Assembly: GCF_002095315.1 (NCBI RefSeq)
Contig: NZ_MLFN01000128.1
Span: 179,575-243,574, forward strand
Source: Pantoea conspicua
GTDB lineage: Bacteria; Pseudomonadota; Gammaproteobacteria; Enterobacterales; Enterobacteriaceae
Length of the DNA: 64,000 nucleotides
Direction: 5' to 3'
Under the pieces are notes generated by a model. The model had not been told where the DNA came from and ran no database searches. It worked only from the letters and a program-made list of their open reading frames with translations. Of the stretch, positions 21,319 to 31,839 are shown piece by piece; position 1 is the first letter of the stretch, and each line of letters opens with the position of its first letter. A program made the position numbers and the translations under genes.

Positions 21319-23574
21319 ATGAAAAAGTTATCCCGGCTTTCGTTAGCCATTATGATTGAACTGGGTTTCACCACCGCTCTCATTTCTACCGGTACAGCAG
21401 CCGCTGAGCCAGGCATCACCAGCTACGCCTCCGATACTGCCAGCGAAACCACCATGACGGTGACGGCCGCCCAGCAGACGCTGCAGGCACCCGGTGTCTC
21501 CACCATCACCGCCGACGAAATCAAAAAACGTCCGCCCGCGCGCGACGTCTCTGAAATTATTCGTACCATGCCCGGCGTTAACCTGACCGGTAACTCCACC
21601 AGTGGCCAGCGCGGTAATAATCGCCAGATCGATATTCGCGGCATGGGCCCGGAAAATACCCTGATTTTAATCGATGGCCTGCCGGTTACCAGCCGCAACT
21701 CGGTGCGTCTTGGCTGGCGCGGCGAGCGTGATACGCGCGGCGACACGAACTGGGTTCCGCCAGAGCTTATTGAGCGGATTGATGTCATTCGCGGTCCGGC
21801 CGCCGCCCGTTACGGTAACGGTGCCGCAGGTGGGGTAGTGAACATCATCACTAAAAAACAGATGGATAATCAGTGGCACGGCTCCTGGAGCGCCTATTAC
21901 AACGTGCCGCAGCATAGCGACGAAGGCGCAACCAAACGCACTAACTTTAGTCTGGAAGGGCCGTTAGGCGACGATTTCAGTTTCCGGCTGTATGGCGGGC
22001 TGGCAAAAACCCAGGCCGATGCTTACGACATTAATGAAGGTCATGCCGCTGAACGCACCGGTACCTATGCTGGCTCGTATCCTGCAGGTCGTGAAGGTTC
22101 GGTGAACAAAGATATCCACGCCTTACTGCGCTGGGCCTTTGCCCCGATGCAGGCGCTGGAGTTGGGCGCTGGCTACAGTCGCCAGGGCAACCTGTATGCC
22201 GGTGACACCCAGAACACCAACACCAATGCGCTGGTGAAAAGTAAATATGGTGAGGAGACCAACCGCCTCTATCGTCAGAACTTCTCGCTGAAGTGGACCG
22301 GCGCCTGGGATAATGGCATTAGCACTGATACCTATGCACAGTATGAGAACACCCGTAACTCGCGCCTGAATGAAGGGCTGGCGGGCGGCACCGAAGGGAT
22401 CTTCTCTAACAGCAACTTTAATACCATCCAGCTGGATGATGTGCTGTTGCACAGTGAAATCAGTATTCCGTTCGAATGGCTGGTCAACCAGACCGCGACT
22501 CTCGGCACCGAGTGGAACCAGCAGCGGATGAAGGACCCCTCCTCGACGACCCAGGCGGCCAATTACGGTTCAATCCCGGGCGTCGCCACCACCGGACGCA
22601 GCCCCTATTCTCAGGCGGAAATCTTCTCGCTGTTTGCTGAAGACAACATTGAACTGACCGACAGCACCATGCTGACGCCAGCGCTGCGTTTCGATTACCA
22701 CTCTATCGTGGGCAATAACTGGAGCCCGTCACTTAATCTGTCACAAGGATTAGGCGATGACTTCACGTTGAAAATGGGGATTGCCCGCGCCTACAAAGCC
22801 CCGAGCCTCTATCAGACCAACCCCAACTACCTGCTTTACAGCAACGGTCAGGGCTGCGCCGCCAGCACCGGTGCCTGTTATCTGATGGGCAACGACGATT
22901 TAAAAGCGGAAAACAGCATCAATAAAGAGATTGGGCTGGAGTGGAAGCATGAGGGTTATCAGGCCGGTCTGACCTGGTTCCGCAACGACTACCGCAATAA
23001 GATTGAAGCGGGTACGCTGCCCACCGGTACTGCCTCGAACGGTACGACCGACATCTACAAATGGGAAAACGTACCGAAAGCGGTAGTGGAAGGTCTGGAA
23101 GGGACGGTCAACGTGCCGTTCTCAGACAGCGTAAGCTGGAACAATAACTTCACCTACATGTTGCAGAGTAAGAACAAAGAGACCGGCGATCGGCTGTCGG
23201 TGATCCCGGAATATACCCTTAACTCGACGCTGAGCTGGCAGGCGACGCAGGATCTGTCGTTGCAAACCACGCTGACCTGGTACGGCAAACAGGTCCCGAA
23301 AAAGTATGACTACAAAGGCAATCCGGTCACCGGCAGCGCCACTGATGAAGTCAGTCCTTACTCAGTAGTAGGCATGAGCGGCACCTATGACGTCAACAAA
23401 TATGCCAGCGTCACCGTAGGGATCGACAACCTGTTCGATAAGCGCCACTTCCGCGAAGGCAATGCGCAGACCACCGGTAACGCCACGACGGGTGCTTATC
23501 TCTACGGTGCCGGCGCCAATACCTTTAACGAATCGGGCCGCACTTACTATATGAGTGTCAACACCCGCTTCTGA
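21319..23574 (+). CDS. fepA: TonB-dependent ferric enterobactin receptor FepA
   Basis: Outer-membrane gated porin for ferric enterobactin. The product is 751 residues (E. coli precursor 746). It has a signal peptide (MKKLSRLSLAIMI...), a TonB box (ETTMTVTAA), a plug domain with GGVVNIITKK, and a C-terminal beta-barrel ending YMSVNTRF, with a terminal Phe as expected for an outer-membrane barrel. ATG 21319 has AGGA upstream; the frame is open further to 21211. In E. coli entD follows fepA; here a terminator and dacB follow. Confidence 0.95.
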   Translation: MKKLSRLSLAIMIELGFTTALISTGTAAAEPGITSYASDTASETTMTVTAAQQTLQAPGVSTITADEIKKRPPARDVSEIIRTMPGVNLTGNSTSGQRGNNRQIDIRGMGPENTLILIDGLPVTSRNSVRLGWRGERDTRGDTNWVPPELIERIDVIRGPAAARYGNGAAGGVVNIITKKQMDNQWHGSWSAYYNVPQHSDEGATKRTNFSLEGPLGDDFSFRLYGGLAKTQADAYDINEGHAAERTGTYAGSYPAGREGSVNKDIHALLRWAFAPMQALELGAGYSRQGNLYAGDTQNTNTNALVKSKYGEETNRLYRQNFSLKWTGAWDNGISTDTYAQYENTRNSRLNEGLAGGTEGIFSNSNFNTIQLDDVLLHSEISIPFEWLVNQTATLGTEWNQQRMKDPSSTTQAANYGSIPGVATTGRSPYSQAEIFSLFAEDNIELTDSTMLTPALRFDYHSIVGNNWSPSLNLSQGLGDDFTLKMGIARAYKAPSLYQTNPNYLLYSNGQGCAASTGACYLMGNDDLKAENSINKEIGLEWKHEGYQAGLTWFRNDYRNKIEAGTLPTGTASNGTTDIYKWENVPKAVVEGLEGTVNVPFSDSVSWNNNFTYMLQSKNKETGDRLSVIPEYTLNSTLSWQATQDLSLQTTLTWYGKQVPKKYDYKGNPVTGSATDEVSPYSVVGMSGTYDVNKYASVTVGIDNLFDKRHFREGNAQTTGNATTGAYLYGAGANTFNESGRTYYMSVNTRF

Positions 23575-23587
23575 TCGGTTTAGCGCT

Positions 23588-23628
23588 AAAAAAAACGCAG
23601 CGTCCCGGAGGATCGCTGCGTTTTTTTG
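23588..23628. terminator. bidirectional terminator between fepA and dacB
   Basis: ACGCAGCG (23595-23602) pairs with CGCTGCGT (23614-23621). A tracts precede and T tracts follow it, so it can end both converging transcripts. Confidence 0.88.
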
Positions 23629-23638
23629 TGCCGGATAA

Positions 23639-25072
23639 TCAGTTGTTCTGATTAATATCGCGGTAGAGCCGGCTCTCAAATCGCACCAGCGGAATCCGGC
23701 GGGTACGCTGATTTTCCGGTGGCACCGCGTAGCCGGAGAGGAACTGCACAAAGGCCACCCGCGCGCCGCTGGAGGTGGTGATAAAGCCCGCCAGGTTGTA
23801 AACCCCCTGCAGTGAACCGGTTTTCGCCGACACCTTGCCATCCAGTCCCGCCTCATGCAGTCCGCCACGGTACTGCAGCGTGCCGTCATAACCAGCCAGT
23901 GGCAGCATCGAGATGTAATCCAGCGTGCTGTCATTCTTTGCAATGTACTGCAACACCTGCATCATGGTTTGCGGCGAAATCAGGTCATGACGAGAGAGAC
24001 CCGAACCGTCGACCTGAATGCTGTTCCCCATGTCGATATTGGCTTTGGCTTTCAGGATGCGACGAATCGCGTCCTGTCCGGCACGGAAAGTCCCCGGCAC
24101 GTTGAAGTAGTGATGGCCTATGGTACGAAATACCGTATCCGCAATCATGTTGTCTGACTTCTTGAGCATGGTGTGCAGCAGGGTATGCAGTGGTGCCGAC
24201 TGGGTCGAGGCCAGCACGGTACCTGGCTCGGTGGCCTGCGACTGACGTACCAGATGCCCGCTGTAATCGATCTCCGCCGCCCGCAGTTCCGCTTTCAGGA
24301 TCTCACCTGCCCAGGCCGCGCCATCCTGAACGGCAAAGGCCAGCGGCAACGGTTCGGCGCGTTGACGCATACAGCCGGTCAGGGTATAGCGGTTGAGTTC
24401 GCCCGGCACCACGTCCAGTTCGCAATATTGCCCTTCGCCGCTGTTGCGGCCGATGGTGCGTACCTGGCTGTACATATGCGCCGGATAGTAGGAGGCGATA
24501 CGGACAAATGCGTTCTCGCCCGGCGTACTCGCGCTGTAGAGCGAGACAGAGAAACAGTTTTTATCCACGATAGCGGCACCTGGCGGGGCGCTGAAGCACT
24601 GGGTCAGATCGTTCCACGGCCAGCCCGGCGCCATGTCATGGCTGGCAAAAACCGAGGTATCAATCACCAGATTGCCTTTAATATGGGTGATACCCTGTTT
24701 CTTTAACGCCGCCACCATGTTGCGCAGATCCTGTCGGCTTAAGGTGGGATCGCCGGCAAAACGTGCCACTAAATCGCCGTTCAGCGTACCATCGACCAGC
24801 GCGCCTTTGGTCTCAAATGTGGTCTGAAAACGGTAGTCTCCGCCCAGTTCCAGTAAAGCCGCCAGCGCTGTCACCACCTTCATGGTACTGGCGGGTAACG
24901 CCATCTGTTTTCCGTGGTAATCAATAATCGGCGTTGATGCACCCACTTTCTGCACCATCAGCGCCAGATTGGCGCCATCTGGCAGATACTGCATGTATTC
25001 ATCAACTGGCGCTGCTTGTGCCTGCAGCATAAATGCACAGGTTAATCCGGTAACAAGTCGTGAAAATCGCAT
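23639..25072 (-). CDS. dacB: D-alanyl-D-alanine carboxypeptidase/endopeptidase DacB (PBP4)
   Basis: Periplasmic penicillin-binding protein that trims pentapeptides and cleaves peptide crosslinks. The product is 477 residues, as in E. coli. It has a signal peptide (MRFSRLVTGLTCAFMLQAQA), SxxK within LPASTMKV, SDN in KKSDNMIADT and KTG in SAKTGSLQG. ATG 25072 is the family start; the frame is open upstream to 25204. It diverges from greA as in E. coli, but its usual other neighbour obgE is 18 kb away. Confidence 0.96.
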   Translation of the reverse strand: MRFSRLVTGLTCAFMLQAQAAPVDEYMQYLPDGANLALMVQKVGASTPIIDYHGKQMALPASTMKVVTALAALLELGGDYRFQTTFETKGALVDGTLNGDLVARFAGDPTLSRQDLRNMVAALKKQGITHIKGNLVIDTSVFASHDMAPGWPWNDLTQCFSAPPGAAIVDKNCFSVSLYSASTPGENAFVRIASYYPAHMYSQVRTIGRNSGEGQYCELDVVPGELNRYTLTGCMRQRAEPLPLAFAVQDGAAWAGEILKAELRAAEIDYSGHLVRQSQATEPGTVLASTQSAPLHTLLHTMLKKSDNMIADTVFRTIGHHYFNVPGTFRAGQDAIRRILKAKANIDMGNSIQVDGSGLSRHDLISPQTMMQVLQYIAKNDSTLDYISMLPLAGYDGTLQYRGGLHEAGLDGKVSAKTGSLQGVYNLAGFITTSSGARVAFVQFLSGYAVPPENQRTRRIPLVRFESRLYRDINQNN

Positions 25073-25320
25073 AATCTCGCGGTAACTGGCAGGTGAAGCC
25101 GTCAATACTACGTCGCTGGACGGTGGAAAGTAAACGATGACCCGCAGTGAACTCTGGGGTAAAATACGTATCAAATTGCAAAACCCTTTTCTGGCCTGGA
25201 ACACTATCCGGGTCAGGATTCTTTTGTTTGCAAAACCGGCTAATGCGTCGCAGAACGCTTTTTTCTGCAGTCACCGGTCAGGATGACACCGTTAAACAGG
25301 TTAGATGACGAGGAGCTTAA

Positions 25321-25797
25321 ATGAATCAGATTCCGATGACGTTAAGAGGCGCTGAAAGATTGCGCGAAGAGCTGAACGAGCTGAAAACCGTGAAGCGTCC
25401 GCGCATTATTGCCTCTATCGCTGACGCGCGCGAGCATGGCGACCTGAAAGAGAATGCGGAATATCATGCCGCACGTGAAGAGCAGGGCTTCTGTGAAGGC
25501 CGTATTCAGGAGATTGAAGCCAAACTCTCTAATGCGCAGGTCATTGACGTGACCCAGATGCCAAAAACCGGCCGCGTGATTTTCGGCGCGACGGTTACTG
25601 TGCTGAATATCGAGACCGACGAAGAGTCGACCTATCGTATCGTGGGGGATGACGAAGCGGATTTTAAGCAAAATCTGATTTCGGTCAATTCACCGATGGC
25701 ACGTGGCCTTGTGGGTAAAGAGGCCGATGATGTGGCCATTATCAAAACCCCTGGCGGCGATGTTGAATATGAAATTCTGAAGGTGGAATACCTTTAA
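25321..25797 (+). CDS. greA: transcript cleavage factor GreA
   Basis: GreA enters the RNA polymerase secondary channel and rescues backtracked complexes by stimulating transcript cleavage. The product is 158 residues, the E. coli length. The N-terminal coiled coil carries the [21 protein letters not shown] tip with the acidic DxxE pair. The SD (GAGGAG) is strong. Divergent from dacB across about 250 bases. Confidence 0.98.
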   Translation: MNQIPMTLRGAERLREELNELKTVKRPRIIASIADAREHGDLKENAEYHAAREEQGFCEGRIQEIEAKLSNAQVIDVTQMPKTGRVIFGATVTVLNIETDEESTYRIVGDDEADFKQNLISVNSPMARGLVGKEADDVAIIKTPGGDVEYEILKVEYL

Positions 25798-25845
25798 GAT
25801 GTTGCTACGCTTTGAAAAGCGTTAAAGCACAATGTAAAGAAAGGA

Positions 25846-25868
25846 AAAAGGCCGCATTGCGGCCTTTT
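25846..25868. terminator. bidirectional terminator after greA
   Basis: AAAAGGCCGC and GCGGCCTTTT form a perfect 10-bp stem with an ATT loop. It serves greA and the converging yhbY. Confidence 0.9.
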
Positions 25869-25903
25869 ATCTGAGGTAAGAGCATGGCACTTTCTTTGCC
25901 CAC

Positions 25904-26197
25904 TTAACGTGGCAGAGAAATTTTGCTCTCTTTAGACGGGCGGTACAGCACCAGCGTTTTGCCGATCACCTGTACGTTGCTGGCGCCGGTTTCACGCACG
26001 ATAGCCTCAACGATCAGCTGCTTCGTTTCACGATCTTCTGAGGCAATTTTCACCTTGATCAGTTCGTGATGGGCGAGAGCCTGCTCGATTTCGGCCAGCA
26101 CGCCTTCGGTCAGGCCATTACCACCCAGCATAACCACTGGCTTGAGCGGATGGGCGAGGCCCTTGAGGTGCTGTTTTTGTTTGGTACTTAGATTCAT
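25904..26197 (-). CDS. yhbY: ribosome assembly RNA-binding protein YhbY
   Basis: A 97-residue CRS1/YhbY (CRM) domain protein associated with pre-50S particles. It has KGLAHPLKPVVMLGGNGLTEGV, with the GxxG loop (GGNG) that contacts RNA, and HELIKVKIA. The length matches E. coli. Divergent from rlmE, as in E. coli. Confidence 0.95.
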   Translation of the reverse strand: MNLSTKQKQHLKGLAHPLKPVVMLGGNGLTEGVLAEIEQALAHHELIKVKIASEDRETKQLIVEAIVRETGASNVQVIGKTLVLYRPSKESKISLPR

Positions 26198-26220
26198 CGT
26201 AGTTTTTTACTTACTCAGGG

Positions 26221-26249
26221 ATTGAAAACGGTTCATTCTACCGCCATCT
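26221..26249 (+). promoter_or_regulatory. sigma-32 (heat-shock) type promoter for rlmE-ftsH
   Basis: ATTGAAA at 26221-26227 and CGCCATCT at 26242-26249 are 14 bases apart, close to the RpoH consensus CTTGAAA-N13/15-CCCCATNT. It lies 75 bases before rlmE. E. coli rlmE (rrmJ)-ftsH is a known heat-shock operon, so this fits. Confidence 0.65.
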
Positions 26250-26324
26250 CGGGTATATCACCAAATCGACGCAACCCATTGCGTGCAGGTTTATCGCTAC
26301 GATGACGATTTAGTTGGAAATAAT

Positions 26325-26954
26325 ATGACGGGTAAAAAGCGTTCGGCCAGCTCCAGCCGCTGGCTCCAGGAACACTTTAGCGATAAATATGTGCTTCAGG
26401 CGCAGAAAAAAGGGTTGCGTTCGCGCGCCTGGTTTAAACTTGATGAAATACAACAGGGTGACAAGCTTTTCAAACCCGGCATGACCGTGGTAGATCTGGG
26501 TGCTGCACCCGGTGGCTGGTCACAATATGTGGTACAGCAAATTGGGAACAAAGGTCGCGTTATTGCCTGTGATATCCTGCCTATGGATCCGATTGTCGGT
26601 GTTGATTTTCTTCAGGGCGATTTTCGTGAAGAATCAGTGATCAATGCGCTGCTTGAGCGCGTCGGCGATCAGAAAGTTCAGGTTGTCATGTCCGATATGG
26701 CACCGAACATGAGTGGTACACCTGCCGTAGATATTCCCCGGTCGATGTATTTAGTCGAGCTGGCGCTGGAAATGTGTCGCGATATTCTGGCACCCGGCGG
26801 CAGCTTTGTAGTGAAAGTGTTTCAGGGAGATGGCTTCGATGAATACCTGCGGGAAATTCGCTCCCTGTTTACGAAAGTGAAAATTCGTAAGCCGGACGCT
26901 TCACGGTCACGTTCACGTGAAGTGTACATTGTGGCGACTGGGCGCAAACTATAA
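26325..26954 (+). CDS. rlmE: 23S rRNA 2'-O-methyltransferase RlmE
   Basis: Methylates the ribose of U2552 in the A loop of 23S rRNA, a late step of 50S assembly. The product has 209 residues, the same as E. coli RrmJ/FtsJ. SAM-binding motif [11 protein letters not shown] is near residue 62, and the K-D-K-E tetrad is represented by KAWF-like [17 protein letters not shown] and [12 protein letters not shown] 26325 is chosen over the 14-codon extension. Upstream of ftsH in one unit. Confidence 0.96.
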   Translation: MTGKKRSASSSRWLQEHFSDKYVLQAQKKGLRSRAWFKLDEIQQGDKLFKPGMTVVDLGAAPGGWSQYVVQQIGNKGRVIACDILPMDPIVGVDFLQGDFREESVINALLERVGDQKVQVVMSDMAPNMSGTPAVDIPRSMYLVELALEMCRDILAPGGSFVVKVFQGDGFDEYLREIRSLFTKVKIRKPDASRSRSREVYIVATGRKL

Positions 26955-27058
26955 CCAAATTGCTGGAGAAGTCCGCAGTTTTGCTGCGATTCCATGTATG
27001 AAGGATCTATAGTACCCTACGCTATCTGTTAACACCGTTGTAATATGAGGTTAATCCC

Positions 27059-28996
27059 TTGAGTGACATGGCGAAAAACCTGATTCTCTGGTTAGTCATC
27101 GCGGTCGTGCTGATGTCAGTATTCCAGAGCTTTGGGCCCAGCGAGTCGAATGGCCGTAGGGTTGATTATTCAACCTTCCTGTCGGAAGTGAACCAGGATC
27201 AGGTCCGCGAGGCACGTATTAACGGGCGTGAAATTAACGTTATTAAAAAAGACAGCAATAAATATACGACCTACATTCCTGTCAATGATCCCAAGTTGCT
27301 CGATAACCTCTTGACCAAAAACGTCAAAGTGGTTGGCGAACCACCGGAAGAGCCAAGCCTGCTGGCGTCGATATTCATTTCGTGGTTCCCGATGCTGCTG
27401 CTGATCGGGGTGTGGATCTTCTTTATGCGTCAGATGCAGGGCGGTGGCGGCAAGGGCGCGATGTCCTTCGGCAAAAGCAAAGCCCGCATGCTGACGGAAG
27501 ACCAGATCAAAACCACTTTCGCCGACGTTGCCGGGTGTGACGAAGCGAAAGAGGAAGTCGCCGAGCTGGTGGAATATCTGCGTGAACCGAGCCGCTTCCA
27601 GAAGCTGGGCGGTAAGATTCCGAAAGGCGTGCTGATGGTCGGTCCTCCGGGTACCGGTAAAACCCTGCTGGCGAAAGCGATTGCCGGTGAAGCGAAGGTG
27701 CCTTTCTTTACCATCTCCGGTTCTGATTTCGTTGAAATGTTTGTCGGTGTCGGCGCATCTCGTGTGCGTGACATGTTCGAACAGGCCAAAAAAGCCGCGC
27801 CGTGCATCATCTTTATCGATGAGATCGATGCGGTAGGCCGTCAGCGTGGCGCGGGTTTGGGCGGTGGTCATGATGAACGTGAGCAGACGCTGAACCAGAT
27901 GCTGGTTGAGATGGATGGTTTCGAAGGTAACGAAGGTATTATCGTTATCGCCGCGACTAACCGTCCTGACGTGCTTGACCCGGCGCTGTTGCGTCCAGGC
28001 CGCTTCGACCGTCAGGTTGTGGTGGGCTTGCCAGACGTACGTGGCCGTGAGCAGATTCTGAAAGTGCATATGCGCCGTGTTCCGCTGGCGACCGATATCG
28101 ATGCGGCAATCATTGCGCGTGGTACGCCTGGCTTCTCTGGTGCTGACCTGGCTAACCTTGTCAACGAAGCTGCGCTGTTTGCTGCCCGTTCAAACAAGCG
28201 TGTGGTATCGATGGTTGAGTTTGAGAAAGCGAAAGACAAAATCATGATGGGTGCGGAACGCCGCTCTATGGTGATGACGGAAGCGCAGAAAGAGTCAACC
28301 GCCTATCACGAAGCAGGCCATGCCATCATTGGACGCCTGGTGCCTGAGCACGATCCGGTGCATAAAGTGACCATCATTCCGCGCGGTCGTGCGCTGGGTG
28401 TGACCTTCTTCCTGCCTGAAGGCGACGCAATCAGCGCCAGCCGTCAGAAGCTGGAAAGCCAGATTTCAACCCTGTACGGCGGTCGTCTGGCCGAAGAGAT
28501 CATCTACGGTGCGGAACGTGTTTCTACCGGTGCGTCGAACGACATCAAAGTCGCGACCAACCTGGCACGTAACATGGTGACGCAGTGGGGCTTCTCTGAA
28601 AAACTGGGTCCACTGCTGTATGCTGAAGAAGAGGGCGAAGTGTTCCTCGGACGTTCCGTCGCGAAAGCGAAGCATATGTCCGATGAGACCGCCCGCATTA
28701 TCGACCAGGAAGTTAAGCATCTGATCGACAGCAACTACCAGCGTGCTCGCCGCATTCTGGGTGAGAACATGGACATCCTTCACGCGATGAAAGACGCGCT
28801 GATGAAGTATGAAACCATCGATGCACCGCAGATCGACGACCTGATGGCGCGCCGTGAAGTGCGTCCGCCAGCGGGCTGGGAAGACCCGGGTAGCAGCAAC
28901 TCTGACAGCAACGGCACGCCAAAGGCGCCGCGTCCGGTCGATGAACCGCGTACGCCAAACCCAGGCAACACCATGTCAGAACAGTTCGACAAATAA
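27059..28996 (+). CDS. ftsH: ATP-dependent zinc metalloprotease FtsH
   Basis: Membrane-anchored AAA+ protease that degrades LpxC, sigma-32 and unassembled membrane proteins. Two N-terminal transmembrane segments ([16 protein letters not shown] and [19 protein letters not shown]) flank a periplasmic domain. The AAA domain has GPPGTGKT and FIDEIDA; the protease has HEAGH. TTG 27059 has GAGG eight bases upstream and gives 645 residues; ATG 27068 gives 642 and the family's usual MAKN start. Either may be used. C-terminal tail [22 protein letters not shown] is as in E. coli. Confidence 0.97.
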   Translation: MSDMAKNLILWLVIAVVLMSVFQSFGPSESNGRRVDYSTFLSEVNQDQVREARINGREINVIKKDSNKYTTYIPVNDPKLLDNLLTKNVKVVGEPPEEPSLLASIFISWFPMLLLIGVWIFFMRQMQGGGGKGAMSFGKSKARMLTEDQIKTTFADVAGCDEAKEEVAELVEYLREPSRFQKLGGKIPKGVLMVGPPGTGKTLLAKAIAGEAKVPFFTISGSDFVEMFVGVGASRVRDMFEQAKKAAPCIIFIDEIDAVGRQRGAGLGGGHDEREQTLNQMLVEMDGFEGNEGIIVIAATNRPDVLDPALLRPGRFDRQVVVGLPDVRGREQILKVHMRRVPLATDIDAAIIARGTPGFSGADLANLVNEAALFAARSNKRVVSMVEFEKAKDKIMMGAERRSMVMTEAQKESTAYHEAGHAIIGRLVPEHDPVHKVTIIPRGRALGVTFFLPEGDAISASRQKLESQISTLYGGRLAEEIIYGAERVSTGASNDIKVATNLARNMVTQWGFSEKLGPLLYAEEEGEVFLGRSVAKAKHMSDETARIIDQEVKHLIDSNYQRARRILGENMDILHAMKDALMKYETIDAPQIDDLMARREVRPPAGWEDPGSSNSDSNGTPKAPRPVDEPRTPNPGNTMSEQFDK

Positions 28997-29014
28997 GACG
29001 TCACCTCGTCAGAC

Positions 29015-29043
29015 AAAACCCCGGCTGGTCCGGGGTTTTTTAT
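29015..29043 (+). terminator. rho-independent terminator after ftsH
   Basis: AAAACCCCGG and CCGGGGTTTT pair around CTGGT, followed by further T residues. folP starts 34 bases later, so it is probably a partial attenuator or folP has its own promoter. Confidence 0.85.
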
Positions 29044-29076
29044 ATCCAGATAGTGATCAGCAAGGAGTGATTCGCC

Positions 29077-29916
29077 ATGAAGTTGTTCGCCGGTGATTCC
29101 CATCTCGATTTATCCTTTCCCCATGTGATGGGTATTTTAAATGTCACGCCCGACTCCTTTTCCGATGGCGGTAAACATAACGCGCTGGTCGATGCGCTGA
29201 CGCACACCAATGAGATGGTCAATGCCGGCGCAACCATCATCGATGTCGGCGGTGAGTCGACCCGTCCGGGGGCTGATGAGGTTAGCGTCGAGCAGGAGCT
29301 GGAGCGCGTCATTCCGGTGGTCGAAGCGATTGCCCAGCGTTTCGAGGTCTGGATCTCGGTTGATACCTCCAAAGCTGAGGTGATTCGTGAATCAGCGCGA
29401 GTGGGCGCTCACATCATTAATGACGTTCGTTCGCTCTCTGAGCCAGGTGCGCTGGAAGCCGCCGCTGAGACAGGCCTGCCGGTCTGTTTAATGCATATGC
29501 AGGGCGAACCCCGCACCATGCAGCAGGCGCCACACTATGAAAACATCCTGAGCGAAGTGGACACTTACTTCGCGCAGCAGATCGCGCGTTGCGAAGCGGC
29601 GGGAATCAAAAAAGAGCGGCTGATACTCGACCCGGGCTTCGGTTTCGGTAAAAATCTTAGCCACAACTATGAACTGCTGGCTCATCTCAGCGATTTTCAC
29701 CATTTCGGCCTGCCCCTGCTGGTGGGCATGTCGCGCAAATCGATGATAGGTCAGCTGTTGAATGTCGGTCCGTCACAGCGTTTAACCGGCAGCCTGAGCT
29801 GCGCGGTCATCGCTGCCATGCAGGGAGCACAGATTATTCGTGCTCATGATGTTAAAGAGACGGCCGAAGCGATGCGCGTGGTCGAAGCGACCCGAAGAGC
29901 AAAAGGAGTATCATGA
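29077..29916 (+). CDS. folP: dihydropteroate synthase FolP
   Basis: Condenses p-aminobenzoate with dihydropterin pyrophosphate in folate synthesis; the sulfonamide target. The product is 279 residues (E. coli 282). Motifs [25 protein letters not shown] and DPGFGFGK are present, and the sulfonamide loop positions look normal. It overlaps glmM by 4 bases (ATGA). Confidence 0.96.
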   Translation: MKLFAGDSHLDLSFPHVMGILNVTPDSFSDGGKHNALVDALTHTNEMVNAGATIIDVGGESTRPGADEVSVEQELERVIPVVEAIAQRFEVWISVDTSKAEVIRESARVGAHIINDVRSLSEPGALEAAAETGLPVCLMHMQGEPRTMQQAPHYENILSEVDTYFAQQIARCEAAGIKKERLILDPGFGFGKNLSHNYELLAHLSDFHHFGLPLLVGMSRKSMIGQLLNVGPSQRLTGSLSCAVIAAMQGAQIIRAHDVKETAEAMRVVEATRRAKGVS

Positions 29917-31247
29917 GTAATCGTAAATATTTCGGTACAGATGGCATTCGTGGCAAAGTCGGTGAAGCACCAATCACCCCCGATTTCGTCCTGAAGCTGG
30001 GCTGGGCCGCAGGGAAAGTGCTGGCGCGGCACGGTTCGAAAAAAATCATTATCGGTAAGGACACCCGCATCTCCGGCTACATGCTGGAGTCAGCCTTAGA
30101 GGCCGGTCTGGCGGCCGCTGGCCTGACTGCTGCCTTTACCGGACCGATGCCGACGCCAGCTATCGCCTATCTGACCCGGACTTTCCGCGCCGAAGCGGGG
30201 ATTGTAATTTCGGCGTCGCATAATCCGTTCGACGATAACGGCATTAAATTCTTCTCCTCTGAAGGCACCAAGTTGCCGGATGATGTTGAAGAGGCGATCG
30301 AACTGGAGATGGAAAAACCGATTACCTGTGTTGAATCTGCCTTGCTGGGCCGTGCCAGCCGTATTGTTGATGCAGCCGGACGCTACATTGAGTTCTGCAA
30401 AGGGACCTTCCCCAGCGAACTGAATCTGAATGGCCTGAAAATTGTGGTCGACTGCGCCAACGGGGCTACTTACCACATCGCGCCCAATGTCTTGCGTGAA
30501 CTGGGTGCGACCGTAATTGCTATCGGTGTCCAGCCAGATGGCATGAACATCAATAAAGAGTGTGGTGCCACCGATCTCAAACTGCTGCAGCAACGCGTAC
30601 TGGCGGAGAAGGCTGATATCGGCCTGGCCTATGATGGCGACGGCGATCGCATCATGATGATTGACCATCTGGGTGAAAAAGTTGATGGCGACCAGATCCT
30701 CTACATCATTGCGCGTGAAGCACTGCGTCAGGGACAACTACGCGGTGGCGTAGTGGGCACACTGATGAGTAATATGGGACTGGAGTTGGCGCTGAAACAG
30801 CTTGGCATTCCGTTTACCCGAGCCAAAGTCGGTGACCGTTATGTGCTGGAGAAGATGCAGGAGAAGGGCTGGCGGCTGGGTGCGGAGAACTCTGGTCATG
30901 TGATTTTGCTGGATAAAACCACCACCGGCGACGGTATCGTGGCAAGTTTGCAAGTACTCACTGCGATGGTACGTAATCATATGAGTCTGCACGACCTGTG
31001 CAGCGGCATGAAAATGTTGCCTCAGGTGCTGGTCAACGTGCGCTTTACCGGCGAAGGCGATCCGCTGCAGAGCGAAGCGGTGAAGAGCGCGACGGCTGAA
31101 GTGGAAAAAGCGCTGGCGGGTCGCGGTCGGGTGTTGCTGCGCAAGTCGGGCACTGAACCTCTGATTCGGGTGATGGTAGAGGGCGAAAACGAAGCGCAGG
31201 TCACCGATCTGGCTAACCGGATTGCCGACCAGGTGAAAGCATTTTAA
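29913..31247 (+). CDS. glmM: phosphoglucosamine mutase GlmM
   Basis: Interconverts glucosamine-6-phosphate and glucosamine-1-phosphate on the way to UDP-GlcNAc, supplying murein and LPS. The product is 444 residues (E. coli 445). The phosphoserine loop is [11 protein letters not shown], the metal loop DGDGDR, and [15 protein letters not shown] binds phosphate. Translationally coupled to folP. Confidence 0.97.
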   Translation: MSNRKYFGTDGIRGKVGEAPITPDFVLKLGWAAGKVLARHGSKKIIIGKDTRISGYMLESALEAGLAAAGLTAAFTGPMPTPAIAYLTRTFRAEAGIVISASHNPFDDNGIKFFSSEGTKLPDDVEEAIELEMEKPITCVESALLGRASRIVDAAGRYIEFCKGTFPSELNLNGLKIVVDCANGATYHIAPNVLRELGATVIAIGVQPDGMNINKECGATDLKLLQQRVLAEKADIGLAYDGDGDRIMMIDHLGEKVDGDQILYIIAREALRQGQLRGGVVGTLMSNMGLELALKQLGIPFTRAKVGDRYVLEKMQEKGWRLGAENSGHVILLDKTTTGDGIVASLQVLTAMVRNHMSLHDLCSGMKMLPQVLVNVRFTGEGDPLQSEAVKSATAEVEKALAGRGRVLLRKSGTEPLIRVMVEGENEAQVTDLANRIADQVKAF

Positions 31248-31254
31248 TGGCCTG

Positions 31255-31286
31255 ACAGGCGGTCGGCGCGTTGCCGAACCGCCTGT
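31255..31286 (+). other. hairpin after glmM
   Basis: ACAGGCGGT with CGGC pairs with GCCG and ACCGCCTGT (one small asymmetry) starting 8 bases past the glmM stop. No T run follows, so it is more likely an RNA 3'-end stabiliser or weak terminator. Confidence 0.45.
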
Positions 31287-31342
31287 AAAATCACCGGGAT
31301 GGCGTTTTTTTCTGCAATCAGTCTGGGTAGTAAAAATTGCAC

Positions 31343-31371
31343 TTGCAGAGATATGCGCCTTTGGTTAGTAT
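31343..31371 (+). promoter_or_regulatory. sigma-70 promoter for secG
   Basis: TTGCAG (31343-31348) and TAGTAT (31366-31371) are 17 bases apart, 92 bases before the secG start. Confidence 0.5.
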
Positions 31372-31463
31372 TCACACCCGCTTCTGATGGGTGATGACGA
31401 GACTCCCCATCAATACTGGTTGAAGCTTTAACTGTACGATTACCGTGCAAGGAACAGGATGAT

Positions 31464-31802
31464 ATGTACCAAGCTCTTTTAGTAGTTTTCCTTATTGTAG
31501 CTATCGCCCTCGTGGGTATGATCATGCTGCAGCAAGGCAAAGGCGCTGATATGGGAGCCTCATTCGGTGCAGGCGCATCCGGTACGGTGTTTGGTTCTTC
31601 GGGTTCAGGTAATTTCATGACTCGTACAACCGGCATCTTAGCAGCGCTGTTTTTCATCATCAGCCTGGTTCTGGGTAATCTGAACAGTAATAAAGCGTCT
31701 AAAGGAAGCGAGTGGGAAAATCTTACTGCGCCGGCACAGTCTTCTCAACAGACTGAAAAGCCAGCTCAGCCGGTCACGCCGGGCAGCGATATTCCTAAGT
31801 AA
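31464..31802 (+). CDS. secG: preprotein translocase subunit SecG
   Basis: Small inner-membrane subunit of SecYEG. The product is 112 residues (E. coli 110) with two transmembrane helices (MYQALLVVFLIVAIALVGM and TGILAALFFIISLVLGNL) joined by a glycine-rich cytoplasmic loop (GASFGAGASGTVFGSSGSGN). The C-terminus is hydrophilic. It is followed by a tRNA-Leu gene, as in E. coli. Confidence 0.96.
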   Translation: MYQALLVVFLIVAIALVGMIMLQQGKGADMGASFGAGASGTVFGSSGSGNFMTRTTGILAALFFIISLVLGNLNSNKASKGSEWENLTAPAQSSQQTEKPAQPVTPGSDIPK

Positions 31803-31839
31803 GATCGTCAGCACAACGAATCGTTGTGGTCAGTGCAGT

